Both the position numbers and the translations under genes were made by a program. The notes below the pieces were generated by a model. That model searched no databases and was not told the DNA's origin. It saw only the letters and a list, made by a program, of their open reading frames with translations. Below are positions 21,930-36,010 of a DNA stretch of 64,000 nt, one piece after another (the stretch's first letter is position 1; the number at the start of each line of letters is the position of its first letter). Location: positions 186,001-250,000 of the forward strand of contig NW_022204507.1 in assembly GCF_008831285.2 (NCBI RefSeq), read 5' to 3'. Source of the stretch: Nymphaea colorata. Lineage: Eukaryota > Streptophyta > Magnoliopsida > Nymphaeales > Nymphaeaceae.

Positions 21930-23094
21930 CGTGAGTGGAGAGGGGATGGGTTTGAAAGTGAAAGAGAAGGGAAACCGATGCCTAAGCTTGGTTGGAAGAG
22001 GGGCACCAAGGCATCTTTCTTTCCTTCGTCGTGTTTCTGTGGGCTTTGCCCTTGAATAGGCGGGCAATGGCAATTTTTTTTTTATTGTGTTGCAGCCAAC
22101 CATCTGGCCATTTTGCATTGCTCATTAATATTTTGGCTCTTTCTCCCTGATTTAGGATTCCTTTCTATATATTTATTTCTGTAAAATCGAGAACGTTGAT
22201 CTATGTCACTTTTGAAATAATTTTTGAGCTGCGGTCTTGTATTCTTCCAATGGAGTGGACGTGCATTGCATTTGGACCTGGAAGCAAATGGGCGCGAAAC
22301 CTGTCTCGCCAAAAACTCATCTCCCTCAAATATGGCCAACAAACTGGTTTCCCTCTATAATAATGGTTTTTGACTTGGAAGCCTCTGTTCTAGGGGAGAG
22401 AGGCAGGTTGCAGGTGGTGTGTCGCAGATCGAGGGGAGAGATGCTAGCAACTTGCAGGCGGTGTGTAGCAGATCTTACAGAAAGAAGCGAGCGACTGTAT
22501 CTCTAGACAGGATGTTCTCTTAACCACATCCATCATTTTTTGGATGTTCATTTATTTTGGTTCGAATTCCGATTTCAAAACAATTGTAAAAGAAATCAAT
22601 ACCATATCCAAATCTCAATCCAACTTAAATCTCATTTTTAAATTTACATTTATATTTGAATCTGCATTTTAAATTGAATCCTATCTGCACTATAATATGT
22701 TAATATCAGATATTTAATATTTCAAATTTAATCTAAATCCTAGTCTGATCAGATATTTATTTAAACATGAATTTGTATCTAAATTTAATCAGATGTCATT
22801 TATTAAATCCAGATAAAATTTGATTTCTTAATCAAATGTTAAAATTTAGTTTCATATTCCTTTTTTCTTGGAGTAGTTCAATCGTACGATGGATCAAAAT
22901 TGGATTTTATGACATCCTCCAAATATATTATGTGAAAGAGGTTCTTCTTGAAATTTAATTTACAACCTATTTCTGGTATACTTGCAAATCTAAATTTTTG
23001 AAATGTACATTAAACAAGAATATGTTGGCTGCCCTTATCATGATCTTGAGCATTGAAACTCTTTCATTTGAGTATTTAGTCGAATTTTCACTTT
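21930..23094. other. AT-rich intergenic block, C2
   Basis: Collinear with 4404-5618; no gene seen. Confidence 0.5.
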
Positions 23095-23112
23095 GTCTCT
23101 CTCCCTCCCTCC

Positions 23113-23181
<69 letters not shown>

Positions 23182-23262
23182 TACATATATATATATATAC
23201 ATACATACATATATGTATGTATGTATATACGTATATGTATGTATATATATATGTGTGTGTAT
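23095..23262. repeat. Composite CT/TA/GTAT microsatellite, C2
   Basis: Longest version of the composite, with (TA)23 and interspersed ATAC/GTAT words. It opens artificial frames on both strands. Confidence 0.95.
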
Positions 23263-24170
23263 GAGATGGTAGAATAAGATTCACAAAATGTAGAGAGAGA
23301 ACCAGAGCCATGTGTTTGCTTGCACGCCATGGCAGGTGGTTTGTGAAAATCATGACTGAAAGCCAAAATTGACATTGAGCTACGATTGGTAGCATGTGAA
23401 AACTGACGATGACCATGGAAGTCCACAATGATGATGTAAGAAATTGGAGATGAAGATCAGAGACAATATTACACAGCAATTAATCACTTTGAAAATCAGC
23501 TCGCACATTTTTTGAGCTTAGTATTTTGGTGTTTCATGCATAAAAATTACGCATCATTACCACTAGTCATTATATGCATGCATTTTTGTTCCGACAAAAG
23601 TCTCTTGGCCAATTAATTGTGTGAGATGGCACAACTCTACCTATTATCATCTGTGACCACCTCATTCTTATTGACGTCAAAGAACTCCCAATTGTTACGC
23701 GTTATGGGCAGTGAGTTCACTTTGTAATAGGGTAACTGCTTACATGTCAAATTTTTTAATCTTACATGAAGAAAGTTACAAATTGAGCTTGTTTACCTAT
23801 ACACGCTCGTGTTCCTTGTGTGGGACTCTGAAAGACAAGATCAGACCTGTCGGCTTGAGGTCTGATCATTTCTGGCAGATTATCAAGGAGTAATTAGACC
23901 AAGAACTATACTAAAATGTGTCATTTCCTAAATCTAAATGTCATCCAAAACCTAAGAAGGCAACGTACACCAATTTTGAAATCATGCATATGCTGAAATC
24001 TTAGTAGATATTTGAAATAGACTGATAAACAAGAAGAAATTAATATGAAGTTTGTTCATACCCGAAATTATTATAGATCATTACAAACCGTTGTCTTAAA
24101 TTTAATATGATGCATGCAAAACTAGGCCATATAGACCTGGAGTCCTGTCTCTAATAGGACTTGAGTGTAG
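23263..24170. other. Non-coding block with hairpin, C2
   Basis: Collinear with 5705-6600. The hairpin GATCAGACCT/AGGTCTGATC is perfect at 23839-23867. Confidence 0.55.
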
Positions 24171-24760
24171 GACATGGACCTAGCAATGAAATCTGGATCT
24201 GAAACCAAAAATTGAAATCAAAATGTGAGAGATTTATATAATTCTGGTTTCAAATTGAAATGAAAACTATAATATCATGATATTGAGATTAAGAGTTCGT
24301 GATTGAAAATTTAAGGTCAGAAATCCATTAGATCATGATCTGATATTAAATCTTTTAAAATCCAAATTTGAGATAATAGATTCAACTATGGTGATTACAT
24401 GATTTAAAGACTGGTACTTGGGCTTGATTCTGTGGTAATTGATCCAACGTTTATGTTGAAATACTCATTTCCTTAGAAAATCTATTCAAGTCCCAAAACC
24501 GAAAATGCAAGATCTAAAATCTAGGGTGTGAAATTTGAAATCCATAATCCAATATCCATAGTTTGAGATTCAAGATCCAAAATCTAATATCTAAAATGCA
24601 AGATCCATAACACGATATGAAATCCCAAATCTAAGATGTAAAATCCAATAATTGAGATCCAAATCCCATGTACTATAATTGGGTTTAATATCAAGGTTTA
24701 GACCAGTTATAAGGCTGATGATTTGAATCCAGTGCCATGAATTGAGACCTAAGATCCAAA
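24170..24760. repeat. Degenerate short-word repeat block, C2
   Basis: Same as 6600-7260, with about 65 bases fewer after the word CCATAGTTTGAGATTC near 24560. Confidence 0.6.
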
Positions 24761-25144
24761 TAGGCTAGGGGTAGGTTGGTCAAAAGTATGTTTAAACCTA
24801 CATAGGGATAGGTTTGACTGTAGTAAATGTGTTTGATATTATTCAAATCATGTGATATATGATATAAACTTCATTCATTTCATATGAATGGGTGTCTATA
24901 GAAATTTGACTGGACAAAAAGGTTATGGAAATAGGTTCACAAGCAGGTGACTCGAAGACGGATAAGAGCTAGGTCTTTGTAGACTCGATGTCTACATGAC
25001 CTAAGGTTTTTGAAATCATTTAAATAACTTCTTTCTAAATATTTTAGAAAAACATGATTTTGAAATGGTTCTTGTGTGAGAACCAAATTCGATTCAAGTT
25101 TTCACATACTTGGGTTAATGCCAAAGGGTATGCTACAAGGCTGA

Positions 25145-25345
25145 CCCAGTGTTCTGTTAGTGCCTAAACATATAGAAGTCGATTGCCATTATTGTGAGGG
25201 AAAAATAGAAGATAGAACCTTGCTAACTTTATATGTCAAAAGTGAAAAACAACTAACCAATATTTTCACCAAGAGTCATGGGAAAGAGAAGCATCAATGC
25301 ATAGCCAGCAAATTAGGACAAATTGACATTTGTACACCAACTTAA
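25145..25345 (+). pseudogene. Orphan copia RNase H C-terminus, C2
   Basis: KHIEVDCHY...LTNIFTKSH...GQIDICTPT, open to TAA, with about five changes from C1. The following polypurine tract is interrupted (AAGGTGGAGA), so this copy looks more decayed. Confidence 0.8.
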
Positions 25346-25690
25346 GGTGGAGACTATAACGTGATTTTAGCATAAGAGGTCAGCATCTTCACCCCTAGCT
25401 AAGGCAAATCAGGTGGTTGCACATTTTTGGAAGTGATATCTTTTATTCCTAGAAGCTTATTGTTGTCCTAGTGAATGCATTTCGGCTGTTCTTAATTTCT
25501 TGGTTTCGAGATTTCTTCCCATGCTCATTATCCTCTAGCGCTTTATATTCTCACTTTGTATGATGTTTCTTCTTCTCCTTGGATGTATGCTAATATGTCA
25601 AACCGTGTAACCTTCTGTGTGATGATTTCATCATGCTTTTGTTGATTGATATCATGATTTAATTGATGAAGAATGAGAATATGTGAGTCA
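25346..25690 (+). mobile_element. LTR-like sequence, C2
   Basis: Collinear with 7841-8175. Confidence 0.5.
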
Positions 25691-26960
25691 TGACATAGCG
25701 CAAAGGTGGTTAATTTCAATGATTGCCCACACAGGACCCACCATGGTCAATTCATGCACCAACAGTTGACAAGGTAACTCCATAAAGCTCATCTGTTTGT
25801 ACATGTGTGTAAGCATGTAAGGGAAAGAATCACATGGGTTCATGTAAATGGGTGGAAAAATATATTTATGAGGAGGATAAGATGGATGAAGATAAAAGAT
25901 CAAAAGAACAATTTTTTTATCTTTATGCATCGCATGGATTAGTAAAGTTTATTCAAACAACATGGAGTTGCTAGTTAATTATCAACTACAAAGACACTTA
26001 AGGGGAAAGGAGTTAGCACTCACAGATATAATTCGTGATTTCCATGAGTCTATTAGACTCCAAAGTTTGATTCTGCACTCCTTTCAAGTGTCCATGAAAG
26101 GTCATACAATATGGTTGTGAAAATTATCAAAACCAACAATCTAAACCCGATCATTAATTCATTGGACTAAGAGGTTAGCTATATATCAGATGTTTTTTGA
26201 CTTACAAAAATAAGATGCCAGGACTAATGAACACAACTTTCTGTTCACTTTTTAGTATCATAAGCATATGTTATACACACACTTTAGCAGTTAGGTTTCC
26301 AAAATGATTGCTCAGAAACACTGGCATAAAAAAAATTGGATGGCCAGATGCATGTCGATCAATATGTGTACTGCTTGGCATAATTTTTTTTTATTTCTTG
26401 CCCCATGCATCTTTTTTTATGCAGCTTTTCTCGTAGCTAATTTGTCAATAACAAATCATGTTCTTGTTTCAGCAAACAGACTTTGATTATATATAGATAT
26501 TGATTCTAAATTCAACATTCAAACGTTGAAAGTAATCACACCAATTACAAGAACAAGGAAATTGTGTTTTTGAACATGTACTCTAAAGACATGTTATATA
26601 TATGAAAGTGGATATAAATTGTATTTTTGAATCTACATGTTTTGGTAACTTTTTTTATGCTTATAACAGGTATGCCATTTGCCATGATTATCTAATGGAT
26701 GGATATGAATTCTTCTCCTTAGGAATCATGCAGCTCCTTCAAAAATTAAGTTGATTATATGTTCAATTTTCGTTAGCTTTTTTTACCTTGTATATCCATA
26801 GACCTATATATTATCCTTGGCTAAGAAAAGAGAATTGAGAGTTTAAAAGGAATATATATGGACTATTAGAAAAACTTTTTTTTAGATGAATATTAGAAAA
26901 TGCTCTTTGCTTTGCATGGTTTGTGAGAAACTTTCTAATATGCCATTTGCATTATTAAGG
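25690..26960. other. Block present in C2-C4 and deleted from C1
   Basis: AT-rich. Shared with 50715-52000 and 59900-60960. Small ORFs are not preserved between copies; no gene seen. Confidence 0.5.
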
Positions 26961-28057
26961 ACCCTTGAATGGTAGAACGAACACGCCCATGTTAAGCACC
27001 AAACATGGGAACTGCTCTATCTCTAAAGCCCACCCCTCTCTCTATTTTGAACATGCCAAGAAGATGTTTGAATGCCATTAAACCTAGTTTTCTTGGCTGG
27101 TAATAATTTATTTTTTCTTTCCCTTACCTTGGGTTTTTTCATATATCTTCTAGGACCCAGTATTTTCTCAAATTGTTCTAACCAGTCAACTCTTATTACC
27201 TTTTCATTTCTCCATTTTTTCCAGTGAACATATCCAAATAATATTACAAAAAGAATGGTTTAATTAAAAGAAAGAAGCATAGGGATGTAAAAAAAAATTG
27301 AAAGAAAAGGAGAGTAGGAAGAGGAGGACAATTCCTTTTGGGGAAGAAGAGAGAGAAGAGATCTTGTTAATTTTCTTTTCGTTTTTTGCATTTTATCTTT
27401 ACTATTTTATGAATTTCTTCCTTTAAACTAGTTGGCATAATTTTTCAAAAAATATAGGATGGATAATACCATTTTCTTGAAATTTACTACTCGACCTTGG
27501 ACCTTTTTGCAAAAAGTTTTATGGTCATGGGGCATATGTGATATTTCACAAGAATTTATGGGTCGAGAAGTGCCTGTTGGCTAGGTTTTCAAACATTGTT
27601 TTTATTTATTTTTAGCCATTGAGTCAAGGTGAGTAACTTAATTTATATTTTCTATGTGTTTTCTCCTACAAATACGAAAAAATAAATTTTTTGGGTGCAC
27701 AAAGTGAACCCTATCGCTCGGTTGAGAGGCTGAAGCCTCCCCTCCTTCCCCTTGCCCTTGGATCGAGACCTGCGTTAGGACTCCACTAAGGATATTAAAT
27801 GTACCTATTCATAACTAATGATTTGGGCTCCCTATATAAGCTAATTACGTACTTCTCAACAGGTCAATGATGGGGTAATTTTATATTGAAGAAAATTCTT
27901 ATGCGTTTCTTTTTTCTTCTTTTTTTGTTTATATGTAACTAAACTTTCACTAACAAACATGGCCTAGATTGAGACCAAAAACTAATTGGGGCATTATTCT
28001 TTGTTATATATGTATTGGCCTTTAGGTTTAAACAGCCAATGATCTAATATGGTCTAC
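26960..28057. other. AT-rich non-coding block, C2
   Basis: Collinear with 8240-9354; no gene seen. Confidence 0.5.
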
Positions 28058-28065
28058 TGGCAATC

Positions 28066-28116
28066 TAGGCTTGGGCATCAGCCTGGCTCGGCCCAATGCC
28101 CCGATGCCCAGGCTTA
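28066..28116. mobile_element. hAT-type MITE reduced to 51 bp, C2
   Basis: Both termini (TAGGCTTGGGCATC and GATGCCCAGGCTTA) and both 8-bp target duplications TGGCAATC (28058-28065 and 28117-28124) remain. The ~300-base interior is gone, with CGGC shared at the two break sites. Confidence 0.85.
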
Positions 28117-28309
28117 TGGCAATCTCAGGGAAAGTGGGTATTCCATGTGCAAGCACCCTACATACGACAAGGCACCAGTGACCTGTCATGCAAAGGGGGC
28201 TTGGCCCATTGAGCTGAGACCCACTCTTCCCAAACATTAAAAGTATTTTGCGTACTGTTATGACCAATATACCCATTTAAGTGATAAAAAAGTGTCTTCA
28301 TTTTTTTTT

Positions 28310-28680
28310 GTCATACTCATAGTGTTATCTCATAAATATTTTGTTATATCATACTTATGTTTAGCGTCATTTCATACATCCATCATTACCTCATACCTAT
28401 TTGTTATCTCATATACATTATTGCATACACATTTATTATCTCGTACCTATTTATTATCTCAAATATCCATCATTCTTTTGTACCTATTTGTTATCTCATA
28501 TATATTATCTCATATCTACGTGTATCTCCTACCTATTTGTTATTTCATACATATTGTCTCATATGTATTTGTTACTTTATATATATTACTTATTTGTTAT
28601 CTCATATATCTGTTATTATCTCATACCTACTTGTTATCTCATACTTGTGATCTCACACCTATTTGTTATCTCCTACACAT
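28310..28680. repeat. 18-bp minisatellite, C2
   Basis: Same unit and similar length as C1. It keeps a 173-codon frame open (28292-28813), which is a product of the repeat period and not a gene. Confidence 0.9.
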
Positions 28681-29392
28681 GCATGCACAATGTTGGAGCA
28701 TTAAAGTAAGCATGCATATTGGTAGTAGCGTCCACAACCGGCGTATGCTCATTATACATATGCAGCAGCATGTAAAACTTTATCAAAAACATATTCTCAC
28801 ATGTTACAAGTGAAGTGCTAGAATCTAAGACAAAGTAGAGAAAACTATGAACATTTCGGCAACTACAAATTATGTACATCTCAATTGTCGGAGAGCTACC
28901 TCAGGGTGATCATTAAATTGAAGGGACAATCTAAAATTGCTTACATTGACCAAAATTACTCATATTTATGATTTTTGTCAAGCTGCCTTCTACCGGTCTA
29001 CACCTTGAACTGCTTAGGTCACCTCATCCTATTTATTCTACTGAAATGCATATTACGTGAATTTGTATATGCAATCATGCTTAAGAATTTGGCTTGATCC
29101 AAAGAGGAGTGTGTTTCCAATGCAAAGCTGCTGGGGAAGTAGCGCTCCTATCCGAACAGACCACTATTTATGTATTGTATTTTTTTGATAATATCATTAG
29201 GAATTTATTATCAAGGGAATTGCCACATAGCTTCTATCGCTTCCTTGTGGGTTTTTTAGGAGAATGTGGTTTCTATCGGTTCTTAGTTATGCCATAGATC
29301 TTGCAAACAAACGCCATACTTCAGTGAAGAACGGGAAACTACTTTGTCAAGGCCAACGAAAGCAGGAAAAAAAATCAGTGGTTGCCCATGTT
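28681..29392. other. Non-coding spacer, C2
   Basis: Collinear with 10276-10985; no gene seen. Confidence 0.5.
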
Positions 29393-29419
29393 TATATATA
29401 TATATATATATATATATTA
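29393..29419. repeat. (TA)13 microsatellite, C2
   Basis: Short allele-like version of the 80-base tract in C1. Confidence 0.95.
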
Positions 29420-31945
29420 GCTTGGAAAACCTGGACTCTTTCTCCCGGTACTTGACACCCTCCCCTCCCCCACCAACTCTCCTCTCTCTCTCTCTATCTC
29501 TCTCTCTCTCTGTGAAAAGCAGAAGGAGGTGTATGTAGATCTATACCTATTCGTGCATGTCAAAGCACAGAGAGCGGCTCATCAATGAATGAATAACCAT
29601 TCAAAACTGCAAGGTGGCTTGGATGTAAGTAGTCGGCAGATGCCAAAATTTAGGAAATCAATACATGTAGAGACTTAAAAAAGGAGACTTAGGTGGAGTG
29701 AATGACTCATTCATTCTCAAATAAATATTACGATGAATTGGGCGAAGAGAATTTACGTTGTTATGCTTCCCTTTTGCTTAAGAACAATAAACTCTTTTAA
29801 ACAAATTAATTACCAAAAAAGCAAGGAGCATGCATTACAAAGCATGAAAATATGGCAGGATATATATTGGCAACCTTTATCAACTGAAAAATCTCATAAA
29901 CTTCGTGGTTGATACATTTGGGCTGAAAGAGATTGAGGAGGTAAGCTAAAATAAAGTCAACAATGATTTAAAAATTTGCCTTCACCACGCCCGCGAACTT
30001 ATTCTCCCAAGTCATCAGCTAAAGGAAGCTACATTTGCATTTGACCCACAAAGACAATGCCTCCCCTAGTTAAAATTTTTGATTCAATAATAAAAATTCT
30101 AGAATCATAATTCCTTCTCAAACAGTAACAGAAACAAAATTTTCAAGTTTCAGTTTCCTAGTTCCAACAAACGAAATACCAGGTTAATTTGTTTAATAAT
30201 TCCAATTTCTTAAAAAAATGAGCATTTTGTTTCAAAAATTCCATGGTTCTGGATATGTCAAACGCTTCCTTAGAGAAATGATCTTCTTTGAGATTTAATT
30301 ATTGATTGTAGAAAAAGGACCGACTACCCAACAATTAACAGTATGGTTAAATTTACTGAAATTTGCTTCTTAATTTGGCCAACAATTGCGCTTAATTGGC
30401 ACATAATTAAGATGTGGGGAGAGTGACAAATTCTCCCCCTGTGTGCCTACTGAAAGCCAAAAGTACATGAAACCTAGGCCTAGATAGGGGTGTCCATTCG
30501 TTCGGTGAGAAGTTGAATGGTGGGAATTTACCTGGTTGCCTCCTTCCGACCGATGATGACGAAGGTTCTCCATGAATTTACATCGGCCTCTGTCTATATG
30601 TCGCACAAGAAAGCCTTATATTTTTGTGAGAAGCCATTAACTGGCGGTGCTAGCAGTAACATTGGGATGCCCAAAGAACTGTGCTGCGAGAGGACAACGT
30701 AAAATCAAACTCCGTAAATGATAGGTACATACATGCATATATAAGAAGTGTCAACTGCGAAGGCGATCTTGTCCTTTCTCACTCTACTTTTAGAAGGGTC
30801 AATTTGTCATCGTTTGCTCTTGGCGCCTTTTGTCACGATTTCTCTTCCTCTACCGTGCAAAGTTTTATGGTTATGAGGATTTTTTTTCCTTAATTTTCAA
30901 AGAATTCCTCCCCTATAATTCTGAACAGAAAAGAAGGATATCGATCGCTCAAGTGGCTTATTGAATCATCCTGAGAGTGAGGAACCTGAAGTTTCTGGCT
31001 GAGTGGCCCTAACATTTTAAATCTAAAGACTGATAATGGGAACTAAGTATGTAAATGAGAAAATAGCTACGAGACCTGAAGTATGCACTTCCACCGCTAC
31101 GCTTTCCAGATTATTCCATACGATGCATGAACTGCTAAACGAAGGCTGCTACCTTATGAACAAGGTCTTGGAGAGAGGGGCTAGAAACCATGGCTTCCCT
31201 TTTCCTTTGCCTCTTAGGTACAAGGTTGTGTCCCAAGCAAAGGCTTGAGACTAACTGTATCAAACTATTGGGGCAGAAGAGAATGGAGGGAGGCTAGAGA
31301 TTCCAATTCATGTATGAAAAAAAAAAGAAGAAGCTTGTGGATAGAAGATAAGGTTTGCATGAAACGTACCCCTTCAAAGATCTGAGTTTCTTTCCTTCTG
31401 CAAAAGCGAGCAAGGTTCGTCCTCCGATCTGCTAATCAACACCTCCGTTGTCTTGATGGGAAACTTAAGGCATTTGTAACTCAAGTTAACGCTTCTTGGC
31501 GAATGCCAGAAAGAACTTTAACCAGCTCTCATGCCTCAACATAATCTTAATTACCGTTGATCTTGACTCCCACGTTCATTGGTGAAGTCCCGGCAATTGT
31601 TGATTTTGAATTTGCAGAACGTATTTATGAGGGAAAATCAGAACTTCACATGTCTAAGATGTAATTTAAACGATTAAATAATTTAAAAAATCAATATCAC
31701 AGCCTGGACCGCTAAACAAAGGGCCTCCAGTACATTTTAATATAAATGGTGGGTAATAATGGAGTATTATTGTAAATGTGGACGTTGGAAAACTTAAAAT
31801 TCACGTTCATGATTCACCTAAACAATTAACGACCAACAGTACATCCGGTGTGGCGGCCTTATAAACAATTGGCGCTTGGGGATGTTAATGGATCAGATCT
31901 GGATTGGATATCCATTCAAAATGCTTTTAAAGAATTGGACATAGC
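29420..31945. other. Non-coding or decayed gene block, C2
   Basis: Collinear with 11066-13300. It keeps a segment missing in C1 that contains an unrecognised 70-codon frame (31036-31248). No splice or promoter evidence was found. Confidence 0.4.
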
Positions 31946-34380
31946 AATCGATCGGAAGGAGGTTAAATAAGAAACTCCATCTTATGAACCTCAGGAGTTT
32001 AGGTAACAAAGATCTTAACTTAGATATCCTATTCCAAAGTTTAGATATCTGAATACGAACTCGCGAGTTAATATTTGTGCGGAATTTAGATATCTGGAGC
32101 CAAAAATTGTGAGGCAAAGTAGAGGAGAGAACGGGCCATCATGCCGGGTAAACTGAATTAATGGGGTCTGTTGAAAAAGCAGCACCCTTTTTAGTTTTTC
32201 CTCGTAAGGAACTTATGTTTTTTAAAATTAATGTTTGAGAGTAGGGAAACTTGGTTTTGAATGTCATCCAATCTAATCATTTGATTGGGGAATCTGGAAA
32301 AGTTAAAATCAAACACGACCAATTTCCCCCCCCCCCTCAAGTATATTTTTCCGCTAGTGGTGAAATCTGAAGTGTCTGCGATTCACCCCTTTTTAACTTA
32401 TATTTATTTATATACATATATATATATATATATATAGTTGTCTCCCACTTCCTTATTTCTTTTTTTTATTTATTCAGCTCTCTATTTCGCTCATTTACTC
32501 GCTTCGCGTCACCCACGTCTCTCACTTTTTCTCAACAAAATTGAACATGTATATGTATAGTTGGTTGCCAGTTGCAGGTTCAAGATATACATAAAAGTTG
32601 CATTATTTTGCCACCATTGTTGTGGGTTTTGAATCTACAACCATGACAATGTTGGGTTGTCGTCATAAAGTTGGACGCAGATGCTTTAACCAAAAACACG
32701 GACGTAAATTTATGACATTAAATGAACATGAATTAATTATGTGAAAGTTGACATGATTTCACTCAAAGTTTGTTGGTTACAAACACTACCATTTTGTAAG
32801 CAACCTTTGTATAAATGAAAACAAACTTGATACAAACAGAGGACTAGTATATTTGAAACAATCTTAATATAAAATTGTATTAAGAAAATCTACTTAATTG
32901 TATGAGTATAATAGTCAAACTCTAAACTTTTTGAACATATATTCCATATAATATATTGAGACCCAAATTGGTATCTAGGATAAGTTTTTTATTACCCACA
33001 CAACCTCTTCAATTAATATCAACTAATGGTAAATTGGATAAAACAAATTGCAAAAAGATTAATTCATGAAATCGAATAATCAAACTATCTAAAACATGGA
33101 TGCGTTCTGCAAAATAATTGAAAATAAAACAAAAAATTTGATGAAGAAATCATAAGCAACTTGAAATTCTTTAAAGTCAAAGAGGAAGAGGGAGGTTGTG
33201 GGCGAGTGTCTCCTCCTCTCTCTCTAACCACAAGATATGTAGCAAAGTTGGTTTGCATATCAGGCACTTTTTGACTCCCATTGATATTACTTAAGACCTA
33301 TATAACTTCAAGTTAATATGAAGATATGGAGGTTAAGAACTGCCACATAAAATGCAAGGACATTGTGTATATGATATTTATTTAGAGCTGAACGTAAATC
33401 CCAACCCAGTCTGATATTTATCTAAAATGTGAAACCAAATCTAATCAGATGTCACCTCTTAAATCCAAATCCAATATGTTTTCTGACCGCTATTAATAAG
33501 TACACTGTCAAAAGCAAGTCTTAACTAATCCAATTTGTAATCTTCTAGTTTAGTCAGCCTTCCTGACAGGGTCCAAAAGATGCCGAGAACAAATTGCCCT
33601 CGAGGGTAATCGCGAATACTATATTTGAGTAGATTTGTATCTAAAATAAATATATACAACAAAGAAAAATTAGAAATCAAATATTGAAGTTGTGCTTGAT
33701 AGTTTCAGATTTTAGATTTGAGACTGCATTTACACAATATATATATATATATATATATATGACAATTCTATCCCATTGAATGTGGAATATTTTTTCAGAT
33801 GACTAAAATTTTCAAAAGAATATCAGAAAAAAAAGTGTCAATATATTGACGATGCCGATTGTTAAGGATGCAACGATGGTGTATATAGGGTGGCTTTAGC
33901 AGCGATGCTTGTTTTTTCTTTGTCTTAATATATTTTCATTTAGCCAGATAGCTCCCTCTCTCTCTCTAAGAATTGAACATGTCTGCTTTGTTGCTTCACG
34001 TACGCTACATGACCTGGTTGTTTGTGCCTTGTGTTTACCGTCAAGGCAAGGGCGGTGTTGTGGGGGCAAGGTCAGATATCCCCACGCATATATACTAATT
34101 TGTAGATCCGAAGCAACAAGAAGGTTGCCAGCTGCTGGTTCGGGATACACATAAAAGATGAGAGGCAAGGTGGTGCAGAGCCGTATGTATGTTCTCAATC
34201 GATCCGGTGATAGCCACTGCGCCTCCCTCCTCCTCGCTTAGCTACTGTCGTTTCCTGTATTCTAGATGGCACCCATCCACCCAGATGACTCATTCTTTTA
34301 CCAATTCTTGCATATTCTTATGATCTACATGCACTCAGCTGCTACTCTCCTCCATTGCCGCTCGAATTTAGGAAACAGTT
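31946..34380. other. AT-rich non-coding block, C2
   Basis: Collinear with 13390-15630. It has a C11 run at 32326-32336 and short TA runs near 32415 and 33740. It holds ~130 bases (33760-33870) not in C1, and part of it is duplicated again at 36230-37020. Confidence 0.5.
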
Positions 34381-34382
34381 AT

Positions 34383-34745
34383 TTATAGCCTGAAAATTAG
34401 TCTGCACCATAGAGGAAGAGAAATCACAACAGGAGGCCTTCTGCCAAGATGGCAGTCAACAAGGGAAAGGAAAAAACAAAAAAGGTCGATCGTCTTCTCA
34501 GTTAATATATAAATGTGCATCTTCTGAGTTTCATTTTCAGTCGTTCCCTGGCATGCAGCTAGCCGAATTTTCTTTGCACGCCAATTCGACTGCTGGCCAC
34601 CAAATGGGCTTTTCCCCAAAGGCATATATAGGTCTGCGATATCTGATCGTTTGATGGGCATGTAGACAAAAGGGAGATGGTTAATCCATGGACAACGTTG
34701 CTGATCATCATCAAACAGAAAAGGAAGAGCCAGGTAAATTTCCAT
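34383..34745 (-). CDS. Unrecognised 120-aa ORF, C2
   Basis: Same frame and length as 15633-15995, intact. See that entry for arguments for and against coding. Confidence 0.25.
   Translation of the reverse strand: MEIYLALPFLFDDDQQRCPWINHLPFVYMPIKRSDIADLYMPLGKSPFGGQQSNWRAKKIRLAACQGTTENETQKMHIYILTEKTIDLFCFFLSLVDCHLGRRPPVVISLPLWCRLIFRL
34624..34733 (+). other. Candidate promoter plus tiny first exon, C2
   Basis: CATATATAGG, then ATG at 34677 and CAG/GTAAAT at 34731. The 19-codon peptide differs from C1 by one residue (Arg to Gln). Confidence 0.2.
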
Positions 34746-34749
34746 TTAA

Positions 34750-36010
34750 ATTAACTCTGCGTTCCTTTAGTGCTTTAGTCAACTCGATCTCCACTCAAGC
34801 ACTCAAGTTTAAATTAATGCTCGACTCTAGCTAGACACTCCATATAATTTTGTCATGTAATATTAATCCGTATAGCTTTCCAACAATTTGTTTGATCATC
34901 TAAATAGGCACCTCTTGACGAAAATGACCAGAATATACATCCTAAACGTTGCTCGTTCAGGCTGTAACACGCAAGGCATGGCCTCTATCTTACTAGTGCT
35001 GAATTTACTTCCAATGAAGGGAAATTATGAACCAAATGCCCTCTACCCAAAGGCATTTCACAGATAATGGTCATAACTTTGATTAATTAATTGTCGGTGA
35101 AGCAAGGACCCAAATTACAAAGCTTATAAAGCAATGAAAAATGTCTAAGGTAAAATGCAAGAAATGGCTTGGCATGTTCAAATTAAGATTGACATTAGGA
35201 ACTAATTTAGCCGAGCACAGTTATAATTATATTCCAAGTCAAAAATAGAATTAAATATGCTAACAAGTCACTCCGACATCAAGGTGAAATATGCACCACT
35301 CTGAGCAAATTTACCTTTCATTTGTTTTTCAAAATCAAGTTGTTGACTTCCCCTTAGCTGTTTCCGTCCTTCCTTCAGTCTGAACTTATCAACCAGAGTT
35401 ACGTACAGTGGTTTCAATTCTTAAACTAAGATTAGTAACGAAATATATTTCCTGCCATGTGCAGGCGCCTACAAGTCCTTCCTTTAGAGAACAAACATAT
35501 ATATAAACAAATTATCTATGCCCAATTTGGTGCAGTTGATCAGAATAAATGTTGAATGGGCACTTATGGCCACCTAAGCCGCCTACTAAAAACTAAGTAT
35601 GATGTTTGCATATATATATAAATTTGATTTCTTGAATTTCGAATAATAGGTGTTTTCTGTGACAATTGCTCCTAACCATCCTCCCTTTTTCAAAAGATCT
35701 CTTATGGCGCAAGATACATTAGCCTCCATAATATCCTACATTTCTTGGAAGAAATATTTGGTTATCCATCAGGGCAAGGGGCAACATTAGAGTTTGCCTA
35801 CTCCTTGCAAAAGACTATCTAAAAGCCAACCAGATGACAAATCTTTAGAGGAAGAGCCCTTAAAATGTGCAAAGCATGCATCATGAGTTTGATCCAACTT
35901 ATAGAAGTTACCTTGATCATTCTCATAAGAGAAAGAAGTAAGGGGTGTACAGTTGGAAATTTGTGTTGGTTATCTCTTTATTTGCCAAAATGTTACCTTT
36001 ATTAGATTAT
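34750..36010. other. Non-coding block, C2, including the decayed 105-aa frame
   Basis: 34930-35690 is absent from C1 (which joins ~16170 to ~16190 across it). Its last part is present in C3 from 52285. 35690-36000 is the decayed copy of the 16249-16566 frame. Confidence 0.45.

Noticed and set aside
28292-28813. 173-codon Leu/Ser/Tyr/His-rich ORF (and similar ones at 9885-10412 and 63330-63853)
   Set aside because: Produced by the 18-bp minisatellite whose period is a multiple of three; all three forward frames are open at once.
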